A stretch of 64,000 nucleotides of DNA, taken from the NCBI GenBank assembly GCA_028871055.1, contig JAGWON010000009.1, positions 62,001 through 126,000 on the forward strand. The letters are read 5' to 3'. This stretch comes from Alphaproteobacteria bacterium. Lineage in GTDB: Bacteria > Pseudomonadota > Alphaproteobacteria > ATCC43930 > CGMCC-115725. Within the stretch, counting starts at the first letter, position 1; the number at the start of each line of letters is the position of its first letter. Below the pieces are notes generated by a model that had not been told where the DNA came from, did no database searches, and worked only from the letters and a program-made list of their open reading frames with translations. Shown piece after piece: positions 61,845-64,000 of this stretch. Made by a program: the position numbers and the translations under genes.

Positions 61845-63242
61845 ATGGCTGACTTGGCCCAATCCTGCGACGTGCTGGTGGCGGGCGGCGGCAATGCGGC
61901 GCTCTGCGCTGCCATCACCGCGCGCGAGGCCGGCGCGACCGTCCTGCTCGCCGAGTATGCGCCGTGCGATTTCCGCGGTGGCAACAGCCGCCATACCCGG
62001 AATTTCCGCGTTATGCACGGCGCGCCGACGGCGACGCTGACCGAAGCCTATGGCGAGGATGAATATTGGGACGATCTGCGGCGTGTCACCGCGGGCGAGA
62101 CCGACGAAGCGCTGGCGCGGCTGACCATCCGCGGCTCGGCGGCGGCCATGCCGTGGATGGAGCGCCACGGCGCACGATTCCAGCCGTCACTGACCGGTAC
62201 GCTCAGCCTGTCGCGCACGAACGCGTTCTTTCTGGGCGGCGGCAAGGCGCTGCTCAATGCCTATTATCGCGCGGCGGAGCGGCTCGGCGTTTCGATCCTT
62301 TACGGCGCCGAGGTGCGGGAGCTGCATCTCCGGGACGGCGCGATCGAGTCCGTCGCCGTCGATATTGGCGGAACGACCGCGACCGTGCGCGCCAAGTCCG
62401 TCGTGGTCGCATCGGGAGGCTTTCAGGCGAACATCGATTGGCTCCGGCAATATTGGGGACCGGCGGCCGACAATTTCCTGATCCGCGGCACGCCCTATGC
62501 CACAGGACGCGTTCTGCGCAATCTGCTCGATCAGGGCGTGATGCCGGTCGGCGATCCGACGCAATGCCACGCCGTCGCCATCGACGCGCGCGCGCCGAAA
62601 TTCGACGGCGGGATCGTGACACGCCTCGATGCCGTGCCGTTCAGCATCATGGTCAATCGCGACGGGCGGCGCTTCTACGATGAGGGCGAGGATCTATGGC
62701 CCAAGCGCTATGCCATCTGGGGCCGTCTGATCGCGCAACAGCCGGATCAGATCGCCTATGCGATCACCGATGCGAAGGCGCTGACTCTGTTCATGCCGAC
62801 GATGTTTCGGGCGATCACGGCGGCGTCGGTTGGCGAGCTCGCGGGCAAACTCGGCCTCGATGCGGCGGTGCTCGCCAATACGGTGCGGACATACAATGCG
62901 GCGGTCCGGCCAGGTGCCTTTAATGACAAGGTTTTCGACGATTGTCGGACGGAAGGGCTGACGCCACCCAAGTCGCATTGGGCGCAGCCGATCGACACGC
63001 CGCCCTACCATGCCTATCCGCTGCGGCCGGGAATCACCTTCACCTATCTTGGCGTAAAGGTGGATGATCGGGCGCGCGTTCTGATGACGGGCGGGCGGGC
63101 AACACGCAACCTCTTTGCCGCCGGCGAGATCATGGCGGGTAACGTCCTGGGCCGCGGGTATCTGGCGGGATTCGGCATGACCATCGGCACGGTGTTCGGG
63201 CGGATCGCCGGGGTGGAGGCCGCGACGCATGCATGCCACTGA
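61845..63242 (+). CDS. tcuA: FAD-dependent tricarballylate dehydrogenase
   Basis: Flavoprotein that oxidises tricarballylate to cis-aconitate, working with TcuB. The FAD Rossmann motif is VLVAGGGNAALCAAI, followed by RGGNSRHTRNFRVMH and the C-terminal AAGEIMAGNVLGRGYL, typical of TcuA. 465 residues from the ATG at 61845; a GTG at 61839 is possible. Its stop overlaps the tcuB start by 14 nt. It starts about 70 bp after nadC. Confidence 0.93.
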   Translation: MADLAQSCDVLVAGGGNAALCAAITAREAGATVLLAEYAPCDFRGGNSRHTRNFRVMHGAPTATLTEAYGEDEYWDDLRRVTAGETDEALARLTIRGSAAAMPWMERHGARFQPSLTGTLSLSRTNAFFLGGGKALLNAYYRAAERLGVSILYGAEVRELHLRDGAIESVAVDIGGTTATVRAKSVVVASGGFQANIDWLRQYWGPAADNFLIRGTPYATGRVLRNLLDQGVMPVGDPTQCHAVAIDARAPKFDGGIVTRLDAVPFSIMVNRDGRRFYDEGEDLWPKRYAIWGRLIAQQPDQIAYAITDAKALTLFMPTMFRAITAASVGELAGKLGLDAAVLANTVRTYNAAVRPGAFNDKVFDDCRTEGLTPPKSHWAQPIDTPPYHAYPLRPGITFTYLGVKVDDRARVLMTGGRATRNLFAAGEIMAGNVLGRGYLAGFGMTIGTVFGRIAGVEAATHACH

Positions 63243-64000
63243 CGCGGTCGCCGAGGCGCGGCGGATGATGGAGATCTGCAACGCTTGCCGCTATTGCGAG
63301 GGTTATTGCGCCGTCTTCCCGGCGATGGAGCTGCGCCGCGAGTTCTCGAATGCCGATCTGAGCTATCTCGCGAATCTCTGTCACGATTGCCGGGGCTGCT
63401 TTTACGCCTGCCAGTACGCTCCGCCGCATGCGTTCGACCTCAACTTGCCGCGCACCTTCGCCCAGGTCCGCACCGAGACTTACGAGGCGTATGCGTGGCC
63501 CGGCGTGCTCGCCCGATTGTTTCGGCACAACGGCGTGGTCGTATCGCTGATCGCGGCCGTGGCGCTCGCGGCAGTGCTGCTGCTGACGACCGCCTTGCAG
63601 GTGCCGGTTGTGCTCTACGGCGTGCATACCGGTCCCGGCGCATTCTACGCGGTCGTTCCCTACGGGACGATGGCCTCGGTTGGGCTGTCGACCTTCGGCT
63701 ACGCCCTCTTTGCGCTGGCGATGGGTTTCGCACGGTTCTGGCGTGATGCGGCGGCAGGTTCACCGCGCGCGAAGCCGAGCGCCCTGTGGCGCGCCTTATG
63801 CGACGTCGCCGTTTTGCGCAACCTGTCCGGCGGCGGTTACGGCTGCAACGATCGCGATGAGTCTTTTTCCGGTCTGCGCCGATGGCTGCATCACGCCATG
63901 TTCTACGGCTTCCTCGCGTGTTTCGCGGCAACGTCGGTGGCGACGATCTACCATCATGTCTTGCGCTGGATTGCGCCTTATCCGCCGCTGAGCGCTCCGG
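63229..64000 (+). CDS. tcuB: Tricarballylate utilization 4Fe-4S protein TcuB (partial)
   Basis: The window cuts this gene after about 257 codons, so the stop is not seen. It starts at the ATG at 63229 within the end of tcuA; a second ATG is at 63233, out of frame. Two 4Fe-4S motifs, CNACRYCEGYC and CHDCRGCFYAC, are followed by hydrophobic helices (VVSLIAAVALAAVLLLTTAL, and a region near VVPYGTMASVGL). TcuB takes electrons from TcuA to the quinone pool. The ORF track does not list this frame because it is open at the edge. Confidence 0.9.
   Translation, partial: MHATDAVAEARRMMEICNACRYCEGYCAVFPAMELRREFSNADLSYLANLCHDCRGCFYACQYAPPHAFDLNLPRTFAQVRTETYEAYAWPGVLARLFRHNGVVVSLIAAVALAAVLLLTTALQVPVVLYGVHTGPGAFYAVVPYGTMASVGLSTFGYALFALAMGFARFWRDAAAGSPRAKPSALWRALCDVAVLRNLSGGGYGCNDRDESFSGLRRWLHHAMFYGFLACFAATSVATIYHHVLRWIAPYPPLSAP

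Noticed and set aside
1-64000. CRISPR array or complete insertion sequence
   Set aside because: I saw no regularly spaced direct repeats of 25-40 bp and no transposase frame; the only mobile trace is the integrase fragment at 45.6 kb.

Overview
This window is chromosomal DNA from a high-GC alphaproteobacterium, most likely a member of the Rhodospirillales or a near relative. The evidence is gene order and family type: zapA-6S RNA-fau, ruvCAB-ybgC-tolQRAB-pal-cpoB-tilS-ftsH-glmM, serC-serA behind a leader hairpin, hisZ-purA, a cysE-iscR-isc operon, nadABC beside a NadQ-type regulator, and proteins carrying the PodJ-like N-terminal segment seen in alphaproteobacteria. Genus and species cannot be read from the sequence. 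About 60 genuine protein genes are packed with many 1-14 nt stop/start overlaps; most other lines of the ORF track are GC-rich shadows.

Layout. 1-5.0 kb (minus strand): rnhB, a radical SAM protein, a MoaB-type protein, a lytic transglycosylase and a uracil-DNA glycosylase. 5.1-9.3 kb (plus): ETF-ubiquinone oxidoreductase, a TPR lipoprotein and ispE. 9.4-12.3 kb (minus): a coupled pair, a ParB-like protein and a Sel1-repeat membrane protein, which share an N-terminal segment. They are divergent from a small coiled-coil gene, zapA, the 6S RNA gene and fau. 13.8-28.8 kb (plus): ymdB, yebC, Holliday-junction genes ruvCAB, the complete Tol-Pal envelope system, tilS, ftsH, glmM and thiD. 28.8-36.0 kb: a GNAT and a MaoC protein, serC-serA, a tiny lipoprotein, hisZ, purA and a minus-strand hydrolase.

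36.1-42.1 kb is a sulfur and Fe-S operon: cysE, iscR, two cysteine desulfurases, iscA, a 148-residue protein that looks like a drastically shortened HscA chaperone, fdx, then mnmA. No iscU, hscB or full hscA is present between iscR and mnmA. A strong promoter overlapped by an IscR-type site precedes the operon. argG, a glycine-zipper lipoprotein, and minus-strand folD, yggU and yggT follow.

45.48-57.25 kb looks like an acquired catabolic block. It has tRNA-Ala(CGC), a broken tyrosine-integrase fragment directly downstream, an AraC regulator, then a gene set whose order matches the 2-furoate (hmfABCDE) pathway: three-subunit molybdenum hydroxylase with a CoxG-like domain fused to its large subunit, an acyl-CoA synthetase and an enoyl-CoA-hydratase-family enzyme. 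A UbiD-type decarboxylase (HmfF-like), an MFS transporter and an SDR follow. Housekeeping order resumes with nadQ divergent from nadABC, and the window ends in tcuA and a partial tcuB for tricarballylate oxidation.
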